A stretch of DNA of 44,042 nucleotides, taken from contig DATJYV010000061.1 in assembly GCA_035499415.1 (NCBI GenBank), forward strand, positions 1 through 44,042, given 5' to 3'. Position 1 is the first letter of the stretch. The number at the start of each line of letters is the position of its first letter. This stretch comes from DATJYV01 sp035499415. Its GTDB lineage: Bacteria > Bacteroidota > Ignavibacteria > UBA10030. A program made the translations under genes and the position numbers. This document shows positions 25,731 through 34,099 of the stretch, piece after piece. The notes under the pieces are model-generated. The model ran no database searches. It was given only the letters and a program-made list of their open reading frames with translations, and was not told where the DNA came from.

Positions 25731-26564
25731 TCAGTGGACCCCGGCGAGTGCGGCAGAGAGATAGCCGACGACGCGCGCCTTATCACCCGTCACATCTCCC
25801 GAGTTGCAGTAGTGGAGGATGTGAGCGTGGCCGGCCCCGAGACTCCGCGCGGCCATCATGACCGAGACGATGGGACCTCCGCCGCACGCCTCCGCTTCAC
25901 TCAGCTCGAGCTTCTCGATCAGGGAATCGGGGCGGAATGTTTCGACGTCGTCGATCACCACCCGGTCGAGGCGGACGGCGTCATCGTAGGGATGATAGTG
26001 GGACAGGTCGCTGCTGGCCACCAGCAGTGCGTTCGAAATCCCGCCGACCGATGAGAGCACTTCGGCGAGAGATTCGCAAAACTCCCGGTGTTGGTCGCCG
26101 ATAATAATGGGAACAAGGGAGAAGGATTTAAGTACGCGCTGAAGGAACGGGAGTTGTACTTCGATGCAATGCTCTGCACGATGCCCGTCCGGGGAGATGA
26201 CGATTCGCTTCGCCTCGTCCACCAGCTTCTTTCGGAATTCGTGGTTGACGGGGACATCACCCAGAGGGGTATGGTATGCATCGTGGGGCGATATGGAAAT
26301 GCCTTCAAAATATTCCCGGTGACTCGGGCCGACCACGAAAACGGTGTCAAATTGCTGGTCGCGGAGAAGGGCGAACGCCTGTGCGGCGGTGTAGCCGGAG
26401 TATTGGAATCCGGCGTGCGGAACGATCAACCCCTTCAAACCCTCCGGGGGTTCTCCATCGGAGGCCCGCTCGAGCAATTCATCGACCGTTTGTGCGAGAA
26501 GCGCACGTTCCGACGGATAGAACGTGCCCGCTACGGCCGCAGGTCTCACTGCCGATTGCTTCAT
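25731..26564 (-). CDS. MEMO1 family protein (AmmeMemoRadiSam system protein B)
   Basis: 277 residues from the ATG at 26564. Homologue of human MEMO1, related in fold to class III extradiol dioxygenases. The four conserved metal-site residues are at H50 (PHAGFQYSG), H82 (GPSHREYF), H189 (SSDLSHYH) and C237 (ACGGGP), matching H49, H81, H192 and C244 of human MEMO1, which bind iron. Its ATG overlaps the TGA of the AMMECR1 gene (ATGA), so the two are coupled. The third member of the usual set, a radical SAM enzyme, is not in this window. Biochemical role unknown. Confidence 0.9.
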   Translation of the reverse strand: MKQSAVRPAAVAGTFYPSERALLAQTVDELLERASDGEPPEGLKGLIVPHAGFQYSGYTAAQAFALLRDQQFDTVFVVGPSHREYFEGISISPHDAYHTPLGDVPVNHEFRKKLVDEAKRIVISPDGHRAEHCIEVQLPFLQRVLKSFSLVPIIIGDQHREFCESLAEVLSSVGGISNALLVASSDLSHYHPYDDAVRLDRVVIDDVETFRPDSLIEKLELSEAEACGGGPIVSVMMAARSLGAGHAHILHYCNSGDVTGDKARVVGYLSAALAGVH

Positions 26565-27124
26565 ATCGCTTTGGCGCTGAACTCGGACTCGGAAAACTTC
26601 TCCGCGGAAAAAGAGTAGATGCCAACGCCCGGAGACTTCCAGGCATCCGCCGGAAGCCCGGCTTTCAGGCAGGTGTGACTCAATAGCTGGTCTCGATCCC
26701 AGCCGAACTCCTCCGCAACCTGCGGGAGCAGGAGCCCCCGCCGAATCCCGCATTCGATCACGACCCCGTGCACGCCGACTTCAATTGATTGGGGATTTTC
26801 AACACGGCGGAGCGGGGTCAGGACCGAAATTTCAATTTCAGTCCGTCGAAACTCTTCTATTGTCAACGGCGGGAATCGAGGGTCGTCGAAAGCGGATTTT
26901 GCAGAAACCTCGGCGACCGTGCGGTCGAGCGGGAGACGCGGTTCGACATATCCGACGCATCCGCGCAATTCACCGTCGAGGCGCAGGGTCACGAACGCCC
27001 CGCACGGAATCGCGAGCGAATTCGAAACATGAATCGGAGGGTCGGGGGTATTTTCGAGCAGGGAGCGGATTCGCGTTCGGGCGATGTGCAAGAGCTCGAC
27101 TTTTTCTCGCTCACTCAGCCGCAT
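26561..27124 (-). CDS. AMMECR1-domain protein (AmmeMemoRadiSam system protein A)
   Basis: 187 residues from the ATG at 27124; the longer frame to 27277 would run across the promoter. The signature LRGCVGY with Cys56 corresponds to the invariant LRGCIG of human AMMECR1, and AFDDPRFPPLTIEEF follows, as in archaeal homologues. Its function is unknown; gene clustering with MEMO1 and a radical SAM enzyme in many prokaryotes suggests a shared modification or redox role. First gene of the run extending to the ZIP transporter. Confidence 0.9.
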   Translation of the reverse strand: MRLSEREKVELLHIARTRIRSLLENTPDPPIHVSNSLAIPCGAFVTLRLDGELRGCVGYVEPRLPLDRTVAEVSAKSAFDDPRFPPLTIEEFRRTEIEISVLTPLRRVENPQSIEVGVHGVVIECGIRRGLLLPQVAEEFGWDRDQLLSHTCLKAGLPADAWKSPGVGIYSFSAEKFSESEFSAKAI

Positions 27125-27153
27125 GGCAACATCTCCGAACAAATTGACGAGTG

Positions 27154-27183
27154 CAATGTAGCGAGGCGATCGGAAACTATCAA
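27154..27183 (-). promoter_or_regulatory. Candidate promoter of the AMMECR1 operon: TTG-N20-TACATTG
   Basis: On the minus strand TTG (27183-27181), a 20-base spacer and TACATTG (27160-27154). The ATG at 27124 is 30 bases downstream. It lies back to back with an identical element for the mutase gene, the two TTG boxes being 14 bases apart. Confidence 0.65.
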
Positions 27184-27197
27184 GAGAGCCGTGATCC

Positions 27198-27227
27198 TTG
27201 CATCTCCTCGCGCCGTTCGTTACATTG
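27198..27227 (+). promoter_or_regulatory. Candidate promoter of the GlmM-like gene: TTG-N20-TACATTG
   Basis: TTG at 27198-27200, exactly 20 bases, then TACATTG at 27221-27227. Start codon ATG at 27258, about 30 bases downstream. The element is identical in both boxes and in spacing to the divergent promoter at 27154-27183. Confidence 0.65.
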
Positions 27228-27257
27228 CTGCACCCTCCACCCCTCGCTGAGCAACCG

Positions 27258-28643
27258 ATGTCTCTCATGGTCAGCATTTCCGGAATTCGGGGAGTTGTCG
27301 GAACCGATTTGACCCCCGAAGCCGTCGTTCGCTATGCATCCGCGTTTGCGGAATACTGCGGACGAGGGCCGATTGTTCTCGGCCGGGACGGTCGAGTGAC
27401 GGGAAAGAGCATCGGGCATCTGGTTTCTTCGACGCTGCTGCAAATGGGAACAGATGTGATGGCGATTGGCATCTGCCCGACCCCCACAGTCGCGCTTGCC
27501 GTGGAAAAGAAAAGAGCGGCCGGCGGAATATCGATCACGGCAAGTCACAATCCGATGGAATGGAACGGCCTGAAGTTTTTTGCCCCGAGCGGATTATTTC
27601 TCGACGCCGAGCAGAACAAAGAGTTTTGGAAGTTTGCAGATGTGAATTCCCGGGCGTATGCAACATGGAACAAGCAGGGGGCATTCACGTCCATAGAAGC
27701 GTTTCGGGATTATCACGTTCAATCGGTCCTCCGGATTCCGTGGGTTCGGCCGGCAGTGATCAGGAAACGCAGGTTCAAGATTGTACTCGACTGCGTCAAC
27801 GCGGCCGGGGGAACGGTCGTCCCTCAATTGCTCAGGGCGCTTGGAGTTCGGGTCGTCGAGATGAATTGCGATGTTTCGGGAATTTTTTCGCACACGCCGG
27901 AGCCGGTACCGGAGAATCTGACATCACTCTGCAGCCGCGTAAAGAAAGAACGGGCGAACCTCGGCATCGCCGTCGACCCGGATGTGGACCGACTTGTGCT
28001 GATCGACGAGAAAGGCGCGCCGTTTGGGGAAGAATACACGATCGCGACCGCCGTGCGGTTCATCCTGGACAAACTCTCGAGCGCTAAAAAAGCGAAGACA
28101 CGAAGTGCATCCCCCTCTGTCGTCGTAAATTTATCGACCACCAGGGCTGTCGACACTATCGCACAACATTATGGCGCTCACGTCATCCGGACTCCGGTGG
28201 GCGAAATCAACGTCGCAAAAAAAATGCGCGAGATTGGAGCGGTCATCGGAGGAGAAGGGAGCGGCGGGGTGATTTATCCGGAATCCCATCTTGGCCGCGA
28301 TGCGTTGGTGGGAATCGCGATCATTCTCCAGCAGCTCGCGGAATTCGACGGCACCCTCTCCGAGCTGAAGCAAAAGATGCCGCAGTACTCGATTACGAAA
28401 GGGAAGGTAGCCGTTGGGGACAACAGCCCGGAGACGATCCTCGGATATCTCGCAATAAAGTATCGTGAGGAGGGAAAGATCAATCAGGATGATGGTTTGA
28501 AGATCGACTTTCCCGACTCGTGGGTTCATCTCCGAAAATCGAATACGGAACCAATTGTCCGCATCATTGCCGAGGCCTCGAACGCCAGTGAGGCGAAACG
28601 GCTTGTTGAACGATTCACGTTTGAAATATCTCAAAGGGCCTGA
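27258..28643 (+). CDS. glmM: Phosphoglucosamine/phosphohexose mutase
   Basis: Alpha-D-phosphohexomutase, 461 residues from the ATG at 27258 (MSLMVSISGIRG). The phospho-serine is Ser96 in TASHNP; the Mg loop is DPDVDRL; the sugar loop is GEGSGGVIYPESH; the phosphate-binding end is RKSNTEP. The opening SISGIRG, instead of GTDGxRG, is typical of the phosphoglucosamine mutase branch found in Bacteroidota and archaea, so glucosamine 1-phosphate is the likely product; phosphomannomutase activity is an alternative. It fits with nagB and the GlmU-like gene 8 kb away. Upstream starts would run through the promoter and are rejected. Confidence 0.82.
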   Translation: MSLMVSISGIRGVVGTDLTPEAVVRYASAFAEYCGRGPIVLGRDGRVTGKSIGHLVSSTLLQMGTDVMAIGICPTPTVALAVEKKRAAGGISITASHNPMEWNGLKFFAPSGLFLDAEQNKEFWKFADVNSRAYATWNKQGAFTSIEAFRDYHVQSVLRIPWVRPAVIRKRRFKIVLDCVNAAGGTVVPQLLRALGVRVVEMNCDVSGIFSHTPEPVPENLTSLCSRVKKERANLGIAVDPDVDRLVLIDEKGAPFGEEYTIATAVRFILDKLSSAKKAKTRSASPSVVVNLSTTRAVDTIAQHYGAHVIRTPVGEINVAKKMREIGAVIGGEGSGGVIYPESHLGRDALVGIAIILQQLAEFDGTLSELKQKMPQYSITKGKVAVGDNSPETILGYLAIKYREEGKINQDDGLKIDFPDSWVHLRKSNTEPIVRIIAEASNASEAKRLVERFTFEISQRA

Positions 28644-28650
28644 GACGACG

Positions 28651-28929
28651 ATGACTCTCGGCAAGGTGACCGGCACGATCGTATCGACGCAGAAGAACGA
28701 AAGCCTGCGGGAGTACAAGCTTCTCATTGTTCAACCGGTCGACCTCGACGGCCATGCGCTGGGCCGTGATGTCCTGGCGATCGACCGGGTCGACGCCGGC
28801 GTTGGCGACGTCGTACTGATGATTCAAGAGGGGGCGGGCGCCCAGCAAATCCTGAAACGGAAGGATGTGCCTGTCCATTCCATCATCGTCGCCGTGGTCG
28901 ACGGCATGTCGGTCGAGATAAAGAGCTAG
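28651..28929 (+). CDS. EutN/CcmL-family microcompartment vertex protein, orphan
   Basis: 92 residues from the ATG at 28651, 7 bases after the mutase stop. The fold is the beta-barrel domain that forms pentamers at the vertices of bacterial microcompartments: LGKVTGTIVSTQKNESLREYKLLIVQPVD at the start, then the LAIDRVDAGVGDVVLMIQEGAGAQQIL core with the pore-facing GxGD-V segment. No hexamer shell protein (BMC-H) or encapsulated-enzyme gene is visible in the 44 kb. It is therefore either a separate homologue with another job or a vertex protein of a distant locus. Ends 27 bases before dprA. Confidence 0.85.
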   Translation: MTLGKVTGTIVSTQKNESLREYKLLIVQPVDLDGHALGRDVLAIDRVDAGVGDVVLMIQEGAGAQQILKRKDVPVHSIIVAVVDGMSVEIKS

Positions 28930-28956
28930 ATCCATCCTTCACATACCGGGGGGAGT

Positions 28957-30054
28957 ATGTTCGATGTCAGCGACATCCTGCGTCTGTCCGCAATTCCAAA
29001 AATTGGTCCTCAAAAAATCCGGGCGCTCGTCACGCATTTCGGCGATCCTGCAAAAGCGCTCTCGGCGCCCCCGCGCGAACTGATCAAGGTTCAGGGAATA
29101 GACAAGAAACTCGCATCGGCAATCGCTCATGCGCACGGGACCGAGCAATTCGTCAAAGACCAGTTGCGTCGGCTGAACATCCTGCAAGCGAGAATCATGA
29201 CGCTGTGGGACGACGAATTCCCTCCCCTGCTCAAGAAAATCTACGACCCCCCGGTTTTGCTCTACGTCCTCGGAAGCTTCAAGGAGAATGACCGGTATTC
29301 GATCGCAGTGGTGGGGACGCGAAAGCCGTCGGCGTACGGCAGGATGGCCGCCGAGTCGTTCAGCAAGGCGCTCACCTCGCTCGGGATGACAGTCGTCAGC
29401 GGTCTTGCGCGAGGCATCGACACGATTGCGCATGCCGCTGCGGTCGAGAACCGGGGCCGGACTGTTGCCGTCCTCGGATCCGGGCTCGACGTTCCCTACC
29501 CGCAGGAAAACTCCGCACTGATGGCGCGAATTGAACGTCAGGGAGCCGTCGTGTCGGAATTTCCCCTGGGGACATCGCCGGACCCGACGAATTTTCCCCG
29601 CCGCAACCGGATTGTGAGCGGACTGTCGCTGGGAACGATCGTTGTTGAATCCGACATCGACGGCGGCGCGATGATCACCGCGTCGACGGCGCTCGACCAG
29701 AATCGGGAGGTGTTTGCTGTTCCTGGATTGATCGGCGAGAAGCGAAGCAAGGGACCGAACGCGTTAATACGGGAAGGAAGGGCAAAACTCGTCGAGAGTG
29801 AGGACGACGTACTGGCTGAACTCGAATATCACGTGAGGCCGCTTTTGGGGAGCCGGCACTCAACCGTCCCCCCTGTGGAGCTCACGCTTTTTGAACGAAC
29901 GGTGCTCGACGTCCTCCAACTCGAACCGACTCACATCGACACGATTGCCGAACTCGCGTCGACGTCCACCGCGGATGCCCTGGTGACACTTCTCTCACTC
30001 GAATTCAAGGGAGCGGTAAAGCAGTTTCCGGGTAAGATGTTCGTGCGGCTCTAA
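28957..30054 (+). CDS. dprA: DNA-processing protein DprA
   Basis: Loads RecA onto incoming single-stranded DNA during natural transformation. 365 residues: helix-hairpin-helix region (about 1-65, SAIPKIGPQKIRAL), the extended Rossmann core with VVGTRKPSAYGR, SGLARGIDTIAHAAA, LGSGLDVPYPQEN and FPRRNRIVSGLS, and a winged-helix C-terminal domain (about 300-365). Ribosome site GGGGGAG lies close before the ATG. It shares the strand and is tightly spaced with the mutase and EutN genes. The other competence genes are not in view. Confidence 0.96.
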   Translation: MFDVSDILRLSAIPKIGPQKIRALVTHFGDPAKALSAPPRELIKVQGIDKKLASAIAHAHGTEQFVKDQLRRLNILQARIMTLWDDEFPPLLKKIYDPPVLLYVLGSFKENDRYSIAVVGTRKPSAYGRMAAESFSKALTSLGMTVVSGLARGIDTIAHAAAVENRGRTVAVLGSGLDVPYPQENSALMARIERQGAVVSEFPLGTSPDPTNFPRRNRIVSGLSLGTIVVESDIDGGAMITASTALDQNREVFAVPGLIGEKRSKGPNALIREGRAKLVESEDDVLAELEYHVRPLLGSRHSTVPPVELTLFERTVLDVLQLEPTHIDTIAELASTSTADALVTLLSLEFKGAVKQFPGKMFVRL

Positions 30055-30094
30055 AAGCTTGAGAACGATGCCGCTCCCCCGATGTTCCCTTCTG

Positions 30095-32764
30095 TCACAT
30101 ATTCAACCAATACGTAAACTTCAACAGGAAGATATTATCCGGTTGTGCGCCGACGAGGCGGTCGAGGGAGTGGTTAAACGCGAAGTCCCCCATGACTTCC
30201 GTATCCGAACGGCTCTGGGTCCAGACAAGATAGAGAGCGGACCCGGGACGATATTCCCAGCGAAGCACGGCGTTTCCGCGCAGGGAACGGAAGTTGAAAT
30301 TCGGGTCGGAGAATGTGTACGCCGGGGACGGGCCCGCACCGTCGGCGTCGACCGTGTACGACACGTCCCCTGTGGATGAAACGGTTCTTGATATCGTCGA
30401 ACCATCCTTCCCGTACGAGCTGAAGTTGAACGTGTGCGGCTGGACGAATCGCTTCAAGTCGACGTATGCGCCGGACGAGATGAGCGGCTGCGCATAGAGC
30501 TGAAAGCTCAACTGCGGCGTAAATGTCCAGTCGACCCGGATGTTTGCCGAGAGCGTAATCTGGTTGAGAAACGCGAAGACGTATTGGTTTCCGTAAGTCG
30601 CGGTCGCTGTCGGGTCGGCGTACGAGTCGACCCACTGGTCTTCATTGTACAAATGTGAATAATTGGGACCGACCGTGACGGACAGGTTTGGGGACGGTTT
30701 GTACTGAACGTCCACTTCCACCATGTTCTGCAATCCACCTCCGCCATGATACGTGGATCCGTACGCCGTCACGACGACCGGCTGCCTCGGATCTGTCGAC
30801 AAATTGTAATCGATTTCACGGCCAATCGGGAGCTGCACCGCCGGACCCCCCCTGGTGACCCAGATATCGACCGACGGCGGGTTGTAGGCATACGCGAGGC
30901 TGAGCGAGTAGAAATTGGTGAAGTCGTACCAACCGCTCGCAAAATATCCCCGCCATGTGGTATTCCCCGTAAAATCGTTGCTCCCGAAAGCCGCCGCGTT
31001 GACGCCGATGTCGTTGTAGTATTCGGTCTTAACCGTCCAGCGGTACCCGACTGCCGTGTGGTAGTTGACGACGTCAGAACGCCACAGGAATCCAAGGTCA
31101 TCCACGTCGAATCGCGGGTCGATGACTCCAAATGCGGAGTTCACCATCCATGGTCCCTTTTGTTTGTTCAGATTCAGGCGCGCCGCATAGCCGGTGAGCG
31201 ACGTCGCCGCGCTGTCGACGTGGAGATCTCCTTCGTCCGGCCGCTGAAAGTAATGCCGCGAGTTCGTTTGAAGGGCCGTGATCGTCGTCGGGCTTCCATG
31301 GATGTTCGACACCCCTCCCCAGCCCGTGAGAACGTAATCCTTGTTGTTATCCAGAAACGTCCAGCCGTCCACTCCGCCGACGTACGCCGCACTGTTGATC
31401 TCGTCGGTTAAAAGATCGCCGTGCCCTTCGTCGTTGAAAAATCTCTTCGTCGCAGTACCAATGAACCCCAGTCCCTGGTTGCCGGCGTTGAAATCCTTCT
31501 GGATCCTGCCGATGCCGTAGTACGTCAACGGCTCGACTTGATACTCATCGCGCTCTCCCGCCGTTTGTGTCCGGGCAAACTCGCTGTTCGTGACCGCCTG
31601 GATCGCGCCGAAGTTCCAATTATCCCCCACCTTCCCCGTGATTTTCCCGGCCCCGAGAATGTGCGTGCCAATCGGGTTGTCGACAAAATCCGGCGTGATG
31701 GGAATCGTCCCCTGCGGGTTCCGGCCGATCCGTCTGCTGTAAAAGAACGTCGGGTCCGACCAGTTGAATGACCAGTAGTTTGACGAGCCCCCATGTCCGA
31801 ACCGAAACGTGTTCGCTCCCTCGATGAAGAATGGTCGTTTCTCCTGAAAGTAGGTTTCGACGTCGCTGAGATTCACGACCGCCGGGTCAACCTCCACCTG
31901 TCCGAAGTCCGGATTGATCGTCCCGCTGAGTGTGAGGTTGCTTCCCAGGCCCACCTTCATGTCTACGCCGGCGCCGGGAAGAACGCGGGAACCGGCGCTG
32001 AATGGGTCGCCGGAAGCGTGTTGTGCGTACTCCGCCCGGGAGGTGACATACGGGAGGATCTCCACGTCCTGCGGAGGCGAGATGTTCTGAATTCCAACAA
32101 GGGGAACGAACCGCGACACAAAACCGCTTTCTTTCAACGGCGTAGCGACCAGATAATCCCGCTCGTTATTCCGGCCGATTGTGCGACTGAAATCGACTCC
32201 CCACGTGTAACTCTGCTGTTGCCGGAAGCGGAGCTGGGTAAACGGAATCCGCATTTCGACGGTCCATCCTTTTTCGTCGATATTCGCTTTGGCTTCCCAG
32301 ACTCCATCCCACGAATTATCATTCCAATCATCATCGTACAGAGTTCCATCTTGCAATGATCCCGCCGCACTCACGTTGAAATAATAACCGCTCCGCTTGT
32401 CAAAGTACGGGTCGACATAAAACTGGAACCAGTCCGCGACGATGTCGGCATCGCGCCGTCCAAGGACTTGCATGATGGAATCGGGAGAAGAGTCGTACAT
32501 CCGGGCGGCGACGTAGAGCGCCTCCTCATCGTATGCGATCCAGATCTCGGTCTGAAGATACGGCGAAGCTCCTTCGACCGGCAGATGTTGGACGAACCCC
32601 CTGGTACCCGGCCGCTGCCACACCGATTCCGTCAGGAGCCCGTCGATCGTGATGGGTTCCTTCGTGCGCACCGCCAGGATCGGAGGCGGGATAGAAAGGG
32701 AATCGGAGGCGCGGAGGGCAGAGAACGATGTGAGAAGGATGAAGGAAATCCCTACAGCCCGCAT
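30095..32764 (-). CDS. CBM9-like plus DUF5916 outer-membrane protein
   Basis: 889 residues with a signal peptide (ISFILLTSFSALRAS). An N-terminal carbohydrate-binding family 9-like beta-sandwich (about 25-210: ITIDGLLTESVWQRP, then the typical YVAARMYDS and VEMRIPFTQLRF) is followed by a long beta-barrel DUF5916 domain to the C terminus, with alternating aromatic strands. The end FLLKFTYWLNM looks like a closing barrel strand. Such proteins are common in Bacteroidota and relatives, and function is not established; polysaccharide or oligosaccharide binding at the surface is plausible. GGGAG lies eight bases before the ATG. Convergent with dprA, 40 bases apart. Confidence 0.83.
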   Translation of the reverse strand: MRAVGISFILLTSFSALRASDSLSIPPPILAVRTKEPITIDGLLTESVWQRPGTRGFVQHLPVEGASPYLQTEIWIAYDEEALYVAARMYDSSPDSIMQVLGRRDADIVADWFQFYVDPYFDKRSGYYFNVSAAGSLQDGTLYDDDWNDNSWDGVWEAKANIDEKGWTVEMRIPFTQLRFRQQQSYTWGVDFSRTIGRNNERDYLVATPLKESGFVSRFVPLVGIQNISPPQDVEILPYVTSRAEYAQHASGDPFSAGSRVLPGAGVDMKVGLGSNLTLSGTINPDFGQVEVDPAVVNLSDVETYFQEKRPFFIEGANTFRFGHGGSSNYWSFNWSDPTFFYSRRIGRNPQGTIPITPDFVDNPIGTHILGAGKITGKVGDNWNFGAIQAVTNSEFARTQTAGERDEYQVEPLTYYGIGRIQKDFNAGNQGLGFIGTATKRFFNDEGHGDLLTDEINSAAYVGGVDGWTFLDNNKDYVLTGWGGVSNIHGSPTTITALQTNSRHYFQRPDEGDLHVDSAATSLTGYAARLNLNKQKGPWMVNSAFGVIDPRFDVDDLGFLWRSDVVNYHTAVGYRWTVKTEYYNDIGVNAAAFGSNDFTGNTTWRGYFASGWYDFTNFYSLSLAYAYNPPSVDIWVTRGGPAVQLPIGREIDYNLSTDPRQPVVVTAYGSTYHGGGGLQNMVEVDVQYKPSPNLSVTVGPNYSHLYNEDQWVDSYADPTATATYGNQYVFAFLNQITLSANIRVDWTFTPQLSFQLYAQPLISSGAYVDLKRFVQPHTFNFSSYGKDGSTISRTVSSTGDVSYTVDADGAGPSPAYTFSDPNFNFRSLRGNAVLRWEYRPGSALYLVWTQSRSDTEVMGDFAFNHSLDRLVGAQPDNIFLLKFTYWLNM

Positions 32765-32977
32765 GAACAGTCTCCCGGTTTATGCATCAACTCTCCGGTA
32801 AGACTTGACTCCGCGAAAAAAGGTTGTGGCAGGGGGCATCAACATTCGGCGGGGCCGAAAGAAAACTGTGGAGATGAATTTATTTTCGATTTCGTGCGAT
32901 AATAGACGGATTTCAGTTCGGCCCGGCACCGACAGCGCGCCTCCCAATGACAACGGACTCGTGGGTTCGAGGCGGGA

Positions 32978-34099
32978 TTAGTTCTTCAGGATATCTATCA
33001 ACGCTTCCCTGGCTCGGGGGTCCTCACTTTGACTGAGCGTATTAATAGCAACCTTTCGCAGTCTCCTGCTGGGATGATTCTTCGCAACGTCGATGACTTT
33101 ATCCAATCCCATTCCCGCCTTCTGCTGAGACAAAGCATACAGCGCTTGCCGTTGCACTTCAAGGTCGTCGTCCGTCGTTATGATATCCTCCAAAGCGGAC
33201 AATGCCTTCTCGCTCGCCTTCTGCCCCAGCCAGAATGTCGCACGTCCACGCAGCTTTTCATCCCGCCCCCGACGGGCAATCATGATCAGGGTGTCAAGAG
33301 CATTCGCCGTTTGAAGTTGCGAGATCGCAAAGACGGACCGCTCCCGTACGTCGGCGGACCTGTCCCGTTCGGCGGCCGCCGTGAGGATCCCCAATGAACC
33401 TTCGGCAGCATGTTCAGGGATCCACGAAATGGCCTCGGCGCGAACTTTGTCTGATTCGGAACTACGCAGGATTTCCAGCAGAATCGGCAGCACCCTGTCG
33501 CTGCGCTGATGGATACCGATTGCCTCGACAAAGCTCTGTCTGATCTGTTCCCCCTTGGTCGCGGAATAGAGACTATTCAACAAGGCGACACTTTCGTCGT
33601 CCCGCGCATAGCCCAACCAGACCAGCGGCCTCTCGCTGAACGAAATCGAGAGCTCCATGCTCGCGAAACGTAACTCCTCCACGGCGCCTGAATCGCCGAG
33701 CCGGACCGCGATTGCGATGTCCTTCAGCTGGAGGATGTCAGAGTTGTGGAGTCGCCGGTAACTCTGCTCACGCCGTTGCATGAACGCGGCAACCGAGTCC
33801 CTCGAATACCCCTCCACTGTTTCGTACAACGACCGTTCGCTATGGACTATTCCGTGCGATGACATGCAATTGCCGATGTACGAATCCCGTCCCATGAGAC
33901 GTGATATCCGGTATCCGACCCACCATCCATCCTTCCACTTTCTTGCTTCCCCCTCTTTTAACGCCCGATCCCAGCGCGCGTCGAGGGTGACGGCTGAATC
34001 GGGCGCACGAACGATGGCGGATTGTCCCACGACCGCGGCATGCGATATGAACAACACCACAGACACGAATGCCGGCGCCGAGCGGTGTCCCGCGTTCAT
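32978..34099 (-). CDS. Exported HEAT-repeat protein (short form)
   Basis: 373 residues: signal peptide (FVSVVLFISHAAVV), an N-terminal section with WWVGYRISRLMGRDSYIGNC, then about six or seven HEAT repeats to the C terminus (VRAEAISWIPEHAAEGSLGIL, DVRERSVFAISQLQTANALD, LRGRATFWLGQKASEKALSAL and so on). HEAT repeats form protein-binding solenoids. The start ATG overlaps the TGA of the longer HEAT protein upstream (ATGA), so the two are coupled. Last gene of the four-gene sigma-factor operon. Partner and role unknown. Confidence 0.82.
   Translation of the reverse strand: MNAGHRSAPAFVSVVLFISHAAVVGQSAIVRAPDSAVTLDARWDRALKEGEARKWKDGWWVGYRISRLMGRDSYIGNCMSSHGIVHSERSLYETVEGYSRDSVAAFMQRREQSYRRLHNSDILQLKDIAIAVRLGDSGAVEELRFASMELSISFSERPLVWLGYARDDESVALLNSLYSATKGEQIRQSFVEAIGIHQRSDRVLPILLEILRSSESDKVRAEAISWIPEHAAEGSLGILTAAAERDRSADVRERSVFAISQLQTANALDTLIMIARRGRDEKLRGRATFWLGQKASEKALSALEDIITTDDDLEVQRQALYALSQQKAGMGLDKVIDVAKNHPSRRLRKVAINTLSQSEDPRAREALIDILKN

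Noticed and set aside
27198..27257. Earlier TTG start of the mutase frame
   Set aside because: It would put coding sequence across the promoter elements and add 20 residues before the conserved SISGIRG start.
32765..32977. Housekeeping-type promoter before the DUF5916 gene
   Set aside because: TAAATTC occurs on the minus strand (32882-32876) but the triplet 20 bases upstream is CTA, not TTG, so the pattern is not met.
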